A stretch of DNA of 9,775 nucleotides from CAYHBO01 sp964354855 (GTDB lineage Bacteria > Babelota > Babeliae > Babelales > RVW-14), in contig CAYHBO010000050.1 in the NCBI GenBank assembly GCA_964354855.1, positions 1 through 9,775 of the forward strand, in the 5' to 3' direction. Below the pieces are notes generated by a model. The model searched no databases, was not told the DNA's origin, and saw nothing but the letters and a program-made list of their open reading frames with translations. Positions 1 to 5,415 of this stretch are shown here, one piece after another (positions within the stretch are counted from its first letter, which is position 1; each line of letters begins with the position of its first letter). The translations under genes were made by a program, and so were the position numbers.

Positions 1-69
1 ATAAAATACAAATAGAAATCATTTAAAATTAATCGTGCAGGTAGAAAAGTAGGTTTTGCTTTAAAATAC

Positions 70-99
70 TTGATTGTTGCCAATTATATTTGGTATCAT
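70..99 (+). promoter_or_regulatory. candidate sigma70-type promoter of hicAB
   Basis: A TTGATT -35-like hexamer (70-75) is followed after 18 nt by a TATCAT -10-like hexamer (94-99). A TGG just before the -10 fits the extended -10 pattern TGn. Transcription would start near 106, about 35 nt before the chosen hicA start. It is the best match in the 140 nt before the toxin gene, but in such AT-rich DNA hexamers of this quality also arise by chance. Confidence 0.4.
78..95. promoter_or_regulatory. imperfect inverted repeat, possible HicB operator
   Basis: CCAA (80-83) and TTGG (90-93) flank a 6-nt AT centre. The outer T78/A95 pair extends the symmetry, with one mismatch at 79/94. It overlaps the 5' edge of the candidate -10 of hicAB. 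HicB antitoxins with a DNA-binding C-terminus usually repress their own promoter, so a dyad here is where an operator is expected. The dyad is short and the assignment is inferred from position. Confidence 0.25.
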
Positions 100-140
100 G
101 GGTTTAGTATTTAATTAAGCTTTTGATTTTGGAGAGTGCG

Positions 141-326
141 GTGCCGATAAGCGGTAAAGATATGTGTAAGCTCTTTCAAAAAGCTGGTTATGTCATAGTT
201 TTCGGTGGAAAAGGTAGTCATATAAAACTTAAAAAGAATGGCTCCCCTACCGTGATAATTCCTAACCATAAGAGTTTATCAACTGGGTTAGAGCATGCTC
301 TGAGAAAACTATTGCCAAAGAAATAG
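141..326 (+). CDS. hicA: HicA-family mRNA interferase toxin
   Basis: A small basic protein of 61 residues from this start. It has the HicA layout: an N-terminal PISGKDMCKLFQKAGY segment (family pattern SGKEL..LLEK.G[FY]), a central G-S-H with His27 as the expected catalytic histidine, then a VIIPNHK strand and a C-terminal helix. HicA toxins have a double-stranded RNA-binding-like fold and cleave mRNA to halt translation until HicB binds them. I chose GTG at 141 because GGAGAG lies at 131-136, 4 nt upstream, and because the protein then starts MPISGK as many HicA do. A TTG at 123 would add six unsupported residues. hicB follows 9 nt downstream in the usual toxin-first order. The catalytic His and full length suggest an active toxin, though activity cannot be read from sequence. 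Confidence 0.9.
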   Translation: MPISGKDMCKLFQKAGYVIVFGGKGSHIKLKKNGSPTVIIPNHKSLSTGLEHALRKLLPKK

Positions 327-335
327 GAGATTTAA

Positions 336-764
336 ATGAAATATCACTTTAAAGTTCATAAAGAAGATCAAGGCTTTTGGGCTGAATGCATCGAATTTCC
401 AGGTTGTGTTACTCAAGCAGAAACTGAAGTAACTTTATTCTTACATATGCAAGAGGCGTTAAACCTTTATGTTGATGAGCCAGCTGATTCTAAAGAGTTA
501 ATTTCTTTACCTGATCATACTGTTAAAAAGTCTAAAAATATTGTTGAAGTTCCGCTGGATCCCAAATTGTCGTTTTCACTTCTTGTTAAGCATCTAAGGA
601 TGAAAAATGGATTAACGCAACGAGAGGCAGCTGAAAAAATGGGTTTTGATAAAATTTATAGTTATCAACGTCTTGAAGCTGGGAAATGTAACCCTAGCTT
701 AAAAATGCTTTCAAAAATAAAACAACTCTATCCAGATTTTTCCGTAGACTATGCCATTTTCTGA
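336..764 (+). CDS. hicB: HicB-family antitoxin with C-terminal XRE-type HTH
   Basis: This 142-residue protein has two parts. Residues about 1-50 (YHFKVHKEDQGFWAECIEFPG, then a TEVTLFLHMQEALNLYVDE helix) match the HicB partial RNase H-like fold that masks the toxin. Residues about 80-135 form an XRE/Cro-type helix-turn-helix, with NGLTQREAAEKMGF, a recognition-helix region IYSYQRLEAGKCNPSL and a closing helix. By family knowledge it neutralises HicA and represses the hicAB promoter. AGGAG at 325-329 overlaps the hicA stop and sits 6 nt before the ATG, so translation of the two is probably coupled. Nothing looks truncated. Chromosomal HicAB pairs are often horizontally acquired, but no mobile element is visible here. 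Confidence 0.92.
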   Translation: MKYHFKVHKEDQGFWAECIEFPGCVTQAETEVTLFLHMQEALNLYVDEPADSKELISLPDHTVKKSKNIVEVPLDPKLSFSLLVKHLRMKNGLTQREAAEKMGFDKIYSYQRLEAGKCNPSLKMLSKIKQLYPDFSVDYAIF

Positions 765-780
765 ACGTTTTGCTTCAGAA
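759..780. repeat. 7-bp inverted repeat spanning the hicB stop codon
   Basis: TTCTGAA (759-765) and TTCAGAA (774-780) are perfect inverted copies 8 nt apart, and the left arm contains the hicB TGA stop. No T-run follows, so it is not itself a convincing terminator. It could be a minor 3' stabilising hairpin ahead of the strong terminator at 796-831. Confidence 0.35.
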
Positions 781-795
781 GGACTATAAAATTAA

Positions 796-831
796 AAGAA
801 CCCGGTTGATGTATTTGTCAGCCGGGTTCTT
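796..831 (+). terminator. strong hairpin terminator of hicAB
   Basis: AAGAACCCGGTTGA (796-809) pairs with TCAGCCGGGTTCTT (818-831) as a 14-bp stem with one G-T wobble and an 8-nt loop. The core is GC-rich in an otherwise AT-rich gap. The plus-strand tail CTGTTCTTC is only moderately T-rich. It lies 31 nt after the hicB stop and is probably a Rho-independent terminator. Confidence 0.75.
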
Positions 832-873
832 CTGTTCTTCAAAAATATTATTTTTATTCGCCTCAAAAAAATA

Positions 874-912
874 AGAGCACATCTTCCTGGATAACCCAAG
901 CTTATGTGCTCT
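874..912 (-). terminator. terminator of the small exported-protein gene (possibly bidirectional)
   Basis: AGAGCACAT (874-882) pairs perfectly with ATGTGCTCT (904-912) around a 21-nt loop. On the minus strand the stem is followed by a run of seven T (complement of A 865-871), just after the stop of the minus-strand gene at 939. On the plus strand a T-rich tail follows (915-919), so it may also act as a second terminator for hicAB. Confidence 0.7.
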
Positions 913-938
913 ATTTTTTATTAACGAAGTACGTTTAT

Positions 939-1328
939 TTACTCAGCTTTTGAAGCTGTTACTTTTTTAGCTGCAACTTTTGCTTTTTTCTTTGCAGATT
1001 TCTCTTGATATCTTTTCACTGCTCCTGCTGATGCTTTTGCTTTGTCGTAAGGATCCATTTCAAAGCCAACTTTTTTCGCCATTCTTTTTAGTTGGCTTAG
1101 AGTGTATGCTTGCAACTTTTCAAGCTTGGTGATTCTTTTCCATTGTTTAGAATCTACACCATTGACTGGTGCTTTCGAACCGAATGTTGCTTTCGAACCG
1201 ACTGTTGCTTTCGAACTGCCTGGTTTAGGATTATTTGTTGCCTCAGACTCTCCTGCGACTACTACACCACTTACACATAGGGCAAGAGCGTTAAGTACTA
1301 AAGCTATCTTAATATATTTCTTCATCAT
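939..1328 (-). CDS. small Lys/Ala-rich exported protein of unknown function
   Basis: I do not recognise this 129-residue protein. It opens with a signal peptide: MMKKYIK, then a hydrophobic core IALVLNALALCVSGVVVA, with likely cleavage near residue 25. A low-complexity linker with three GSKA-type hexads (about residues 38-55) follows, then a predicted helical segment (WKRITKLEKLQAYTLSQLKRMAKKVGF) and a very basic tail rich in KKAK and AAKK. The LSQLKRMAKKVGF stretch faintly recalls SAP/Rho-N helices, and the tail recalls histone H1-like or nucleic-acid-binding tails; neither is an assignment. Translation should start at the first of two adjacent ATG codons, because AAGGAG on the minus strand lies 10 nt upstream. 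The gene stands alone between divergent neighbours with its own terminator. A periplasmic or secreted polyanion-binding role is possible but only a guess. Confidence 0.72.
   Translation of the reverse strand: MMKKYIKIALVLNALALCVSGVVVAGESEATNNPKPGSSKATVGSKATFGSKAPVNGVDSKQWKRITKLEKLQAYTLSQLKRMAKKVGFEMDPYDKAKASAGAVKRYQEKSAKKKAKVAAKKVTASKAE
1171..1224 (-). repeat. three tandem 18-bp units coding the GSKA(T/P) hexad
   Basis: Three consecutive 18-bp units begin GCTTTCGAAC on the plus strand (1171-1188, 1189-1206, 1207-1224). The first two differ at one base and the third diverges at its end. They lie in frame in the small exported protein and encode repeated six-residue units (GSKATV, GSKATF, GSKAPV type), so copy-number change would not shift the frame. 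Each unit carries a TTCGAA palindrome. Confidence 0.85.
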
Positions 1329-1362
1329 AATAATACTTCTCCTTCTTCTTGGTTAAACAAAA

Positions 1363-1383
1363 GCGATTGAAACATTTCATCGC
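1363..1383 (-). terminator. leader hairpin with T-rich tail (possible attenuator)
   Basis: GCGAT (1363-1367) and ATCGC (1379-1383) pair, and the stem continues as GAAA/TTTC after one bulged T, giving about 8-9 pairs with a very short loop. On the minus strand it is followed by TTTTGTTT, as in an intrinsic terminator. It lies upstream of the small exported-protein gene and downstream of that gene's candidate promoter, so it could be a leader attenuator or end an unseen short transcript. The function is inferred. Confidence 0.35.
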
Positions 1384-1472
1384 CTAACTTCTATGCTTTT
1401 TATTTCTTATTTTTGGCTCCAGATGTTTGATGTTCTTGATTATTTATACCTTAGTTATTACTCTACTATTTT

Positions 1473-1502
1473 TTTATAACAAAATGCAACAGTTTATTTC
1501 AA
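1473..1502 (-). promoter_or_regulatory. candidate promoter of the small exported-protein gene
   Basis: On the minus strand TTGAAA (1502-1497) and TATAAA (1478-1473) are 18 nt apart. This would give a leader of about 140 nt before the ATG at 1328, including the hairpin at 1363-1383. It is the best-spaced pair in the gap, but the gap is AT-rich and a long untranslated leader is needed. Confidence 0.3.
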
Positions 1503-1616
1503 TTTGAAAAACATCAAAAAAAGATAATTTAAATGAGGTTTCTATGCGGTTATACGGTTATTTTGTGGCATAATATACTGTTTTCTTTTCCATCAGTTAT
1601 GAAAGGGTATAATTTT

Positions 1617-2180
1617 ATGCAAAAAAAAGAGCCTATTTTTAATAAAGAAACGATTCGTGTGATTATTGGGCTTGGAAATCCTGGGGCGAAATATCATAAA
1701 ACGCGGCATAATATAGGGTTTAGGGTTGTTGATGAATTTGAATCTTATGCAGGAGTAAGTTTGCAGAGCACTAATGATATGGAATATGCTCAAGTTAGGC
1801 TTACTGATCAGGTTACTGGTGCTGAAATGCAACCTATCTATTTGATTAAGCCATTAACGTTTATGAATAATTCTGGGCAAGTGATCCCATGGCTAACCAA
1901 AAAAGGGATTAAACCGGATGAAATACTGGTGATCCATGATGAGCTAGAAAAGCCATTTGGCTATATTGGAACTAAGTTTGATGGAAGCGCCAAGGGACAC
2001 AATGGGTTAAGGTCTATCATTGAACGGATTGGCACCGGGTTTTGGCGGCTTCGTATTGGTATTGGGCGCCCAGAGCGCAAGGAAGATGTTGGAAATTATG
2101 TTCTTGAACCATTTAATCAGCAAGAAGAGAATAATTTGGAGGGGATCATCGACCTTGCGGTTAAAAAAATTTTAATGTAG
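1617..2180 (+). CDS. pth: peptidyl-tRNA hydrolase
   Basis: Pth hydrolyses the ester bond of peptidyl-tRNAs dropped by stalled ribosomes, recycling tRNA in the cytosol. From ATG 1617 the protein has 187 residues, within the family range. The active-site set is complete: GLGNPG (18-23, Asn21), TRHNIGF with catalytic His31, TFMNNSG (Asn84), HDEL (Asp108) and KGHNGLRSI (Asn129), then FWRLRIGIGRPE. The frame stays open upstream to 1533, but those 28 residues have no Pth counterpart. AAAGGG at 1602-1607 precedes the 1617 start by 9 nt; an ATG at 1599 is an alternative. A TGG-CATAAT extended -10-like element (1566-1574) could start the transcript, but no good -35 is visible. It is the first gene of the pth-efp-nusB-kdsA run. 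Confidence 0.95.
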   Translation: MQKKEPIFNKETIRVIIGLGNPGAKYHKTRHNIGFRVVDEFESYAGVSLQSTNDMEYAQVRLTDQVTGAEMQPIYLIKPLTFMNNSGQVIPWLTKKGIKPDEILVIHDELEKPFGYIGTKFDGSAKGHNGLRSIIERIGTGFWRLRIGIGRPERKEDVGNYVLEPFNQQEENNLEGIIDLAVKKILM

Positions 2181-2183
2181 TAA

Positions 2184-2213
2184 GTGACAGAATCCCTTTA
2201 TTTATGCTAGATT
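2184..2213 (+). promoter_or_regulatory. candidate promoter before efp
   Basis: GTGACA (2184-2189) and TAGATT (2208-2213) are separated by 18 nt, placing a start near 2220 and a leader of about 50 nt before efp. The 89-nt pth-efp gap is the largest inside this gene run, so an internal promoter is plausible. Both hexamers depart from consensus. Confidence 0.35.
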
Positions 2214-2269
2214 TTATCTTTATTTTAAACTAAGTATTTTATCCATGTGTGCTAGAAAGGAATTGATTG

Positions 2270-2836
2270 ATGCTCTTACCTTCAGATTTTCGAAAAGGAT
2301 CAACAAAAATTTTATGGAAAGATGAGCCGTGGCTTATTTTAGAATATCAGTCCGTTAAGCCTGGTAAGGGTGGTACCTACATGCGTACTAAGATGAAAAA
2401 TCTTATTAACGGTAGAGTTTTAGAAGAAACTTTTCGTAGCAGTGAAAAACTTGAACAACCTGACCTTGAAACAAGCAAGATGTCATTTTTATATGAAGCT
2501 GATGGCCTTTTCCATTTTATGAATAAGCTTACATTTGATCAAGTTGAGTTTGATAAGGACCAATTGGGTGCAGCGGTGAGCTACCTTAAAGAGGGTGAAG
2601 ATTTTATGGTACTGAGCTTTAAGGGTAAGCCTATTAACGTTGAACCACCAGTCCATATGGTTTTGACAATTACTAATACGGTTCCTGGTGTTAAGGGTGA
2701 TACAGCACAAGGCGGTAGTAAGCAGGCAACACTAGAAACTGGCGTTGTCGTTAACGTTCCGTTATTTCTTAACGAAGGTGATAAAATTAAAATTGATACG
2801 CGTGAAGACAAGTACATTGAACGCATCGAAAAATAA
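2270..2836 (+). CDS. efp: translation elongation factor P
   Basis: EF-P binds between the P and E sites and promotes peptide-bond formation on polyproline stretches. The protein has 188 residues, the normal family length, with the three expected beta domains: KOW-like (about 1-62), a middle OB domain (about 65-125) and a C-terminal OB domain (about 128-188). The tip loop reads KPGKGG, with Lys33 where E. coli EF-P carries the modified lysine; no epmA/epmB-type modification genes are in this window. The C-terminal signature GxxGDTAxGG...ATLETGxVVxVPLF is clear. AAAGGA (2256-2261) lies 8 nt before ATG 2270; an in-frame TTG at 2267 is not preferred. nusB begins 1 nt after the stop, suggesting coupled expression. 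The polyproline-poor but Pro-containing collagen-like gene nearby is not an obvious special client. Confidence 0.96.
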   Translation: MLLPSDFRKGSTKILWKDEPWLILEYQSVKPGKGGTYMRTKMKNLINGRVLEETFRSSEKLEQPDLETSKMSFLYEADGLFHFMNKLTFDQVEFDKDQLGAAVSYLKEGEDFMVLSFKGKPINVEPPVHMVLTITNTVPGVKGDTAQGGSKQATLETGVVVNVPLFLNEGDKIKIDTREDKYIERIEK

Positions 2837-2837
2837 C

Positions 2838-3374
2838 ATGAATAAAAGAACAGAATCAATTGAAGAAACACTCGATCAAGTTAAGCATGAATTACATGAA
2901 GAAGAAGTCGATTTTACGCTGAGTATAAAGAACAGGCGTGATGAGCGTACGGTTGCTTTTCATCTTGTGTATATTATCGATCGTTTTGATTATACGATTG
3001 GGCTCGATGAAGCTGCGGATATGTTATTGCAGAGTTATGGGTTAGCATTATCTATAGAAACATTTGCGATGATACTTGCACAAGGAGCTATTAATGATCG
3101 TATATTGCTTGATGAGATTATTAAGCCCTGTCTTAAAAATTGGAAAATTGAACGTCTTGGAACGTGTACACATCTTATTTTACGCATGGCGTTATGGGAG
3201 CTTCAGCAGCCAAATGCTATACGTTCGATTATCATTAACGAAGCGGTAGAGCTTTCTAAACAGTATGCTGAAAAAGATGCATATAAGTTTGTTAATGGCA
3301 TGCTTGATGAGATTTGTAAACGGCAAAATTGGCATACAAAGCCAATTAATGCGGGCCAAGAAGAGGAAAAATGA
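2838..3374 (+). CDS. nusB: transcription antitermination factor NusB
   Basis: NusB pairs with NusE (ribosomal protein S10) on boxA RNA to keep RNA polymerase processive over rRNA operons. This 178-residue protein has the all-helical NusB features: a RRDERTVAFHLVY first helix from residue 33, NWKIERLGTCTHLILRMALWEL, and the diagnostic IIINEAVELSKQYAEKDAYKFVNGMLDEI. An N-terminal extension of about 32 residues, acidic and predicted helical (ESIEETLDQVKHELHEEEVDF), precedes the domain, where most NusB start within a few residues of the first Arg. No Shine-Dalgarno sequence is evident; ATG 2838 lies 1 nt after the efp stop, so translation is probably coupled. The frame is open further upstream inside efp, but a longer start has no support. 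It overlaps kdsA by 4 nt. Confidence 0.94.
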   Translation: MNKRTESIEETLDQVKHELHEEEVDFTLSIKNRRDERTVAFHLVYIIDRFDYTIGLDEAADMLLQSYGLALSIETFAMILAQGAINDRILLDEIIKPCLKNWKIERLGTCTHLILRMALWELQQPNAIRSIIINEAVELSKQYAEKDAYKFVNGMLDEICKRQNWHTKPINAGQEEEK

Positions 3375-4219
3375 GTAGCTCATTACAACGTCATGACTGG
3401 CTTTTTAAGGTAAGTAATCAAGATAAGCTTTTTTTTATCTTGGGTCCATGTTCAATGGAGAATGAGACACATACGTTGATGATTGCTGAACAGCTTAAAA
3501 AAATGACGGAAAAACTTGGGGTAAATCTTATCTTTAAGGCATCATTTGATAAGGCAAATCGACTTGCTTCAGGTAGTTATCGTAGTGTTGGAATAGAGTC
3601 TGGCTTAAATATTCTTTCTAAAGTTAAAGAACAACTTGAACTTCCTGTTATTACCGATGTTCATGAAACGTATCAGGTTGCAGCAGTAGCTGATGTTGCT
3701 GATGTTATTCAAATTCCTGCTATGTTATGTCGGCAAACTGATTTACTGGTGGCTGCTGGTAAAACAAAAAAGCCGGTTCATCTAAAAAAGGGTCAGTTCA
3801 TGGTTGCTGAAAACATGGAACATGCAGCAGGGAAAATTACTGAAACTGGTAATCCCCATGTGTGGCTTTGTGAACGAGGCGTGAGTTTTGGGTATCAAAA
3901 CTTGATTGTTGACCCACGGAATTTCCCTATTTTGAAAAGTTTTGGTTTTCCGGTTGTAATGGATGCTACTCATGCGGTTCAGCAGCCAGGAAGCAATGGC
4001 AACTCAACTGGGGGTAATCGTACATTTGTTCCGCCGATTGCGGCTACTGCCGTGGTGCAAGGAATAGCGGGGGTGTTTATGGAAGTTCATGAAGAGCCTG
4101 AACGGGCGCTTTCAGATGGGCCAAATTCTATTCGGCTTTCTCAACTTGAGCATGTTTTACGCTATCTTATTGATCTTGATGCTTGGGCAAAAGAACATCC
4201 AGTTCCACAAATTGTTTAG
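3371..4219 (+). CDS. kdsA: 3-deoxy-8-phosphooctulonate synthase, metal-dependent type
   Basis: KdsA condenses phosphoenolpyruvate with D-arabinose 5-phosphate to give Kdo 8-phosphate, the first committed step to the Kdo of LPS, so an outer membrane with LPS is implied. At 282 residues it matches the family. Visible motifs include KASFDKANR (56-64), SYR, ITDVHE (94-99), DVIQIPAMLCRQTDL (111-125), CERGVSFGYQNLIVD (167-181) and DATHAVQQPG (198-207). The residues aligning with the metal ligands of Aquifex KdsA (Cys11, His185, Glu222, Asp233) are Cys27, His201, Glu238 and Asp249, all offset by 16. E. coli KdsA has Asn in place of the Cys, so this enzyme is probably metal-dependent. GAGG (3363-3366) precedes the ATG, which overlaps the nusB stop as ATGA. 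The other Kdo genes (kdsB, kdsC, kdsD) are not in the window. Confidence 0.96.
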   Translation: MSSSLQRHDWLFKVSNQDKLFFILGPCSMENETHTLMIAEQLKKMTEKLGVNLIFKASFDKANRLASGSYRSVGIESGLNILSKVKEQLELPVITDVHETYQVAAVADVADVIQIPAMLCRQTDLLVAAGKTKKPVHLKKGQFMVAENMEHAAGKITETGNPHVWLCERGVSFGYQNLIVDPRNFPILKSFGFPVVMDATHAVQQPGSNGNSTGGNRTFVPPIAATAVVQGIAGVFMEVHEEPERALSDGPNSIRLSQLEHVLRYLIDLDAWAKEHPVPQIV

Positions 4220-4244
4220 AAAAAGATTGTTTAGATAAAAAAAA

Positions 4245-4273
4245 GGCATCGTATCTTTTAAAGATGCGATGCC
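4245..4273. terminator. bidirectional terminator between convergent genes
   Basis: GGCATCGTATCTT (4245-4257) pairs with AAGATGCGATGCC (4261-4273), a 13-bp stem with one G-T wobble and a 3-nt loop. Eight A precede it (4237-4244) and seven T follow (4274-4280), so each strand reads stem then T-run. It lies 25 nt after kdsA and 20 nt after the stop of the minus-strand collagen-like gene, and should end both transcripts. Confidence 0.92.
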
Positions 4274-4293
4274 TTTTTTTGTGCGTTATGTTG

Positions 4294-5322
4294 TTACATT
4301 GTTAATGGTGCAATTAATTGAATCGTTACAGCAGCATTAATCGTTGGTGTAGGTGATGATACTTGGCCTTCACCAGATTGGCTAACTCCTAAAATAATCG
4401 TTGTGTCTTTGCTTAAATTTACAATTGAAACAATGTCGTTTGCACGTAAATTTAAGAAAGCTCGACCTGTGTTGAGACCGTTTGCTGCACCATAGACAAC
4501 AGCTGGTGATGTAGAATCTCCGTTTACTTGAATTTCAAACAAGTTTATTGGAGTTGCTTCACTTACCGTATAGAAATCAATGGCATACAGGCCGGCACGT
4601 TGTATTGCAATATTTGCAGGGCCTGTTGGACCTGTTGCACCTGTTGCATGATGTGTGACTTGAATTAAAGCACCATTAGAGTCAAATATGACAGCTTGTC
4701 CCGGTCCTACTTCTTGGTCACTTAGATTGAATACATATCCTAATGCAGGAACCTGACCTGCGCCTGTTGGGCCTGTTGCACCTGTTGCACCTNNNNNNNN
4801 NNNNNNNNNNNNNNNNNNNNNNNNNNNNNNNNNNNNNNNNNNNNNNNNNNNNNNNNNNNNNNNNNNNNNNNNNNNNNNNNNNNNNNNNNNNNCTCCTCTT
4901 GCTCCTGTAACGCCTGCCCCAGTCGATCCAGTTGCGCCTTTTGCTCCTGTAACGCCTGCCCCAGTCGATCCAGTTGCGCCTTTTGCTCCGGTAACGCCGG
5001 TTATTCCAATCGGGCCTGTTGCTCCAGTTGCGCCGCTTGTTCCAGTCGGGCCTGTTGCGCCTCTTGCTCCTGTAACGCCGGTTGAGCCTCCAGCAAGGCC
5101 TCTTGGGCCGGTAATTCCTGCTGATCCTGTTATGCCGCTATTCCCTGTTTGGCCAGTTGCCCCTCTAGATCCTGTTATGCCTTTATTTCCTGTTGGGCCA
5201 GTTGCGCCAGCGGGCCCCGTTACTCCTCTAGGTCCGGTTGGACCTGTTGCGCCTGCGGCAAATCCCTGAAAAGGTATGAATAAACAGGTTATTAATAATA
5301 AATTAAAATTATTTTTATTCAT
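4294..5322 (-). CDS. exported collagen-like protein with BclA/C1q-like C-terminal head (spans assembly gap)
   Basis: The order is: a signal peptide (MNKNNF, core LLLITCLFIPFQGFA, cleavage near residue 22); a long Gly-X-Y region rich in GAT, GPT, GPR and GIT triplets; and a C-terminal globular domain of about 154 residues (coding 4297-4758). The head (VFNLSDQEVGPGQAVIFDSNG, AIQRAGLYAIDFYTV, INLFEIQVNG, NAAVTIQLIA) resembles the trimeric jelly-roll of Bacillus BclA and C1q/TNF-like proteins. The expected product is a surface trimeric triple-helical stalk with an adhesive head; host binding is inference. The triplet pattern is broken at GLAGGSTG and in each 14-residue GAKGATGSTGAGVT repeat. GAGG on the minus strand lies 6 nt before the ATG. 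The 100 N (4793-4892) lie in the stalk, so the true length, and strictly the reading frame across the gap, are unknown. The stalk is markedly GC-richer than its neighbours, as Gly/Pro/Ala codons require. Confidence 0.88.
   Translation of the reverse strand: MNKNNFNLLLITCLFIPFQGFAAGATGPTGPRGVTGPAGATGPTGNKGITGSRGATGQTGNSGITGSAGITGPRGLAGGSTGVTGARGATGPTGTSGATGATGPIGITGVTGAKGATGSTGAGVTGAKGATGSTGAGVTGARGXXXXXXXXXXXXXXXXXXXXXXXXXXXXXXXXXXGATGATGPTGAGQVPALGYVFNLSDQEVGPGQAVIFDSNGALIQVTHHATGATGPTGPANIAIQRAGLYAIDFYTVSEATPINLFEIQVNGDSTSPAVVYGAANGLNTGRAFLNLRANDIVSIVNLSKDTTIILGVSQSGEGQVSSPTPTINAAVTIQLIAPLTM
4793..4892. other. assembly gap of exactly 100 N
   Basis: Exactly 100 N lie inside the repetitive collagen stalk, next to near-identical 42-bp tandem repeats. 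A run of 100 N is the usual placeholder for a gap of unknown length. Both flanks code Gly-X-Y in the same frame if 100 nt is taken literally, which fits an intact gene but has a one-in-three chance of being accidental. Confidence 0.95.
4901..4984 (-). repeat. two perfect 42-bp tandem repeats in the collagen stalk
   Basis: Positions 4901-4942 and 4943-4984 are identical 42-bp units, each coding the 14 residues GAKGATGSTGAGVT. A third, diverging unit begins at 4985. On the other side, the bases touching the N gap (4893-4900) fit the end of another unit, so the array probably continues into the gap. 42 bp keeps the frame but is not a whole number of Gly-X-Y triplets, so each unit breaks the triplet register once. 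Confidence 0.93.
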
Positions 5323-5415
5323 TTCAACCTCAGACGATTTTTTTAAAGATATAATCTATTCAAATCTTGAACCATTTTGAACAATGGCAATCTTCTTTGT
5401 CAAGGTCGGTGTTTT

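Noticed and set aside
939..1328. Lipoprotein signal (Cys18) in the small exported protein
   Set aside because: The context LALC lacks a small residue before Cys, and the hydrophobic core continues past it, so ordinary signal peptidase cleavage is more likely.
1102..1356. 84-codon plus-strand open frame opposite the small exported-protein gene
   Set aside because: It lies antisense to a frame with a signal peptide, ribosome site and terminator. Its own sequence reflects the complement of the 18-bp repeats and shows no family features.
1533..1616. 28-residue N-terminal extension of Pth as a signal or membrane anchor
   Set aside because: The stretch is hydrophobic by translation, but Pth is cytosolic, the family starts near MQKK, and AAAGGG precedes ATG 1617.
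4901..4984. CRISPR-like array
   Set aside because: The repeats are directly adjacent, with no spacers, and code in frame for collagen triplets.
5323..5415. Promoter for the collagen-like gene based on TTGACA in the mraY downstream gap
   Set aside because: The TTGACA is clear, but no acceptable -10 lies 16-19 nt downstream; the nearest TATA-like element is about 40 nt away.
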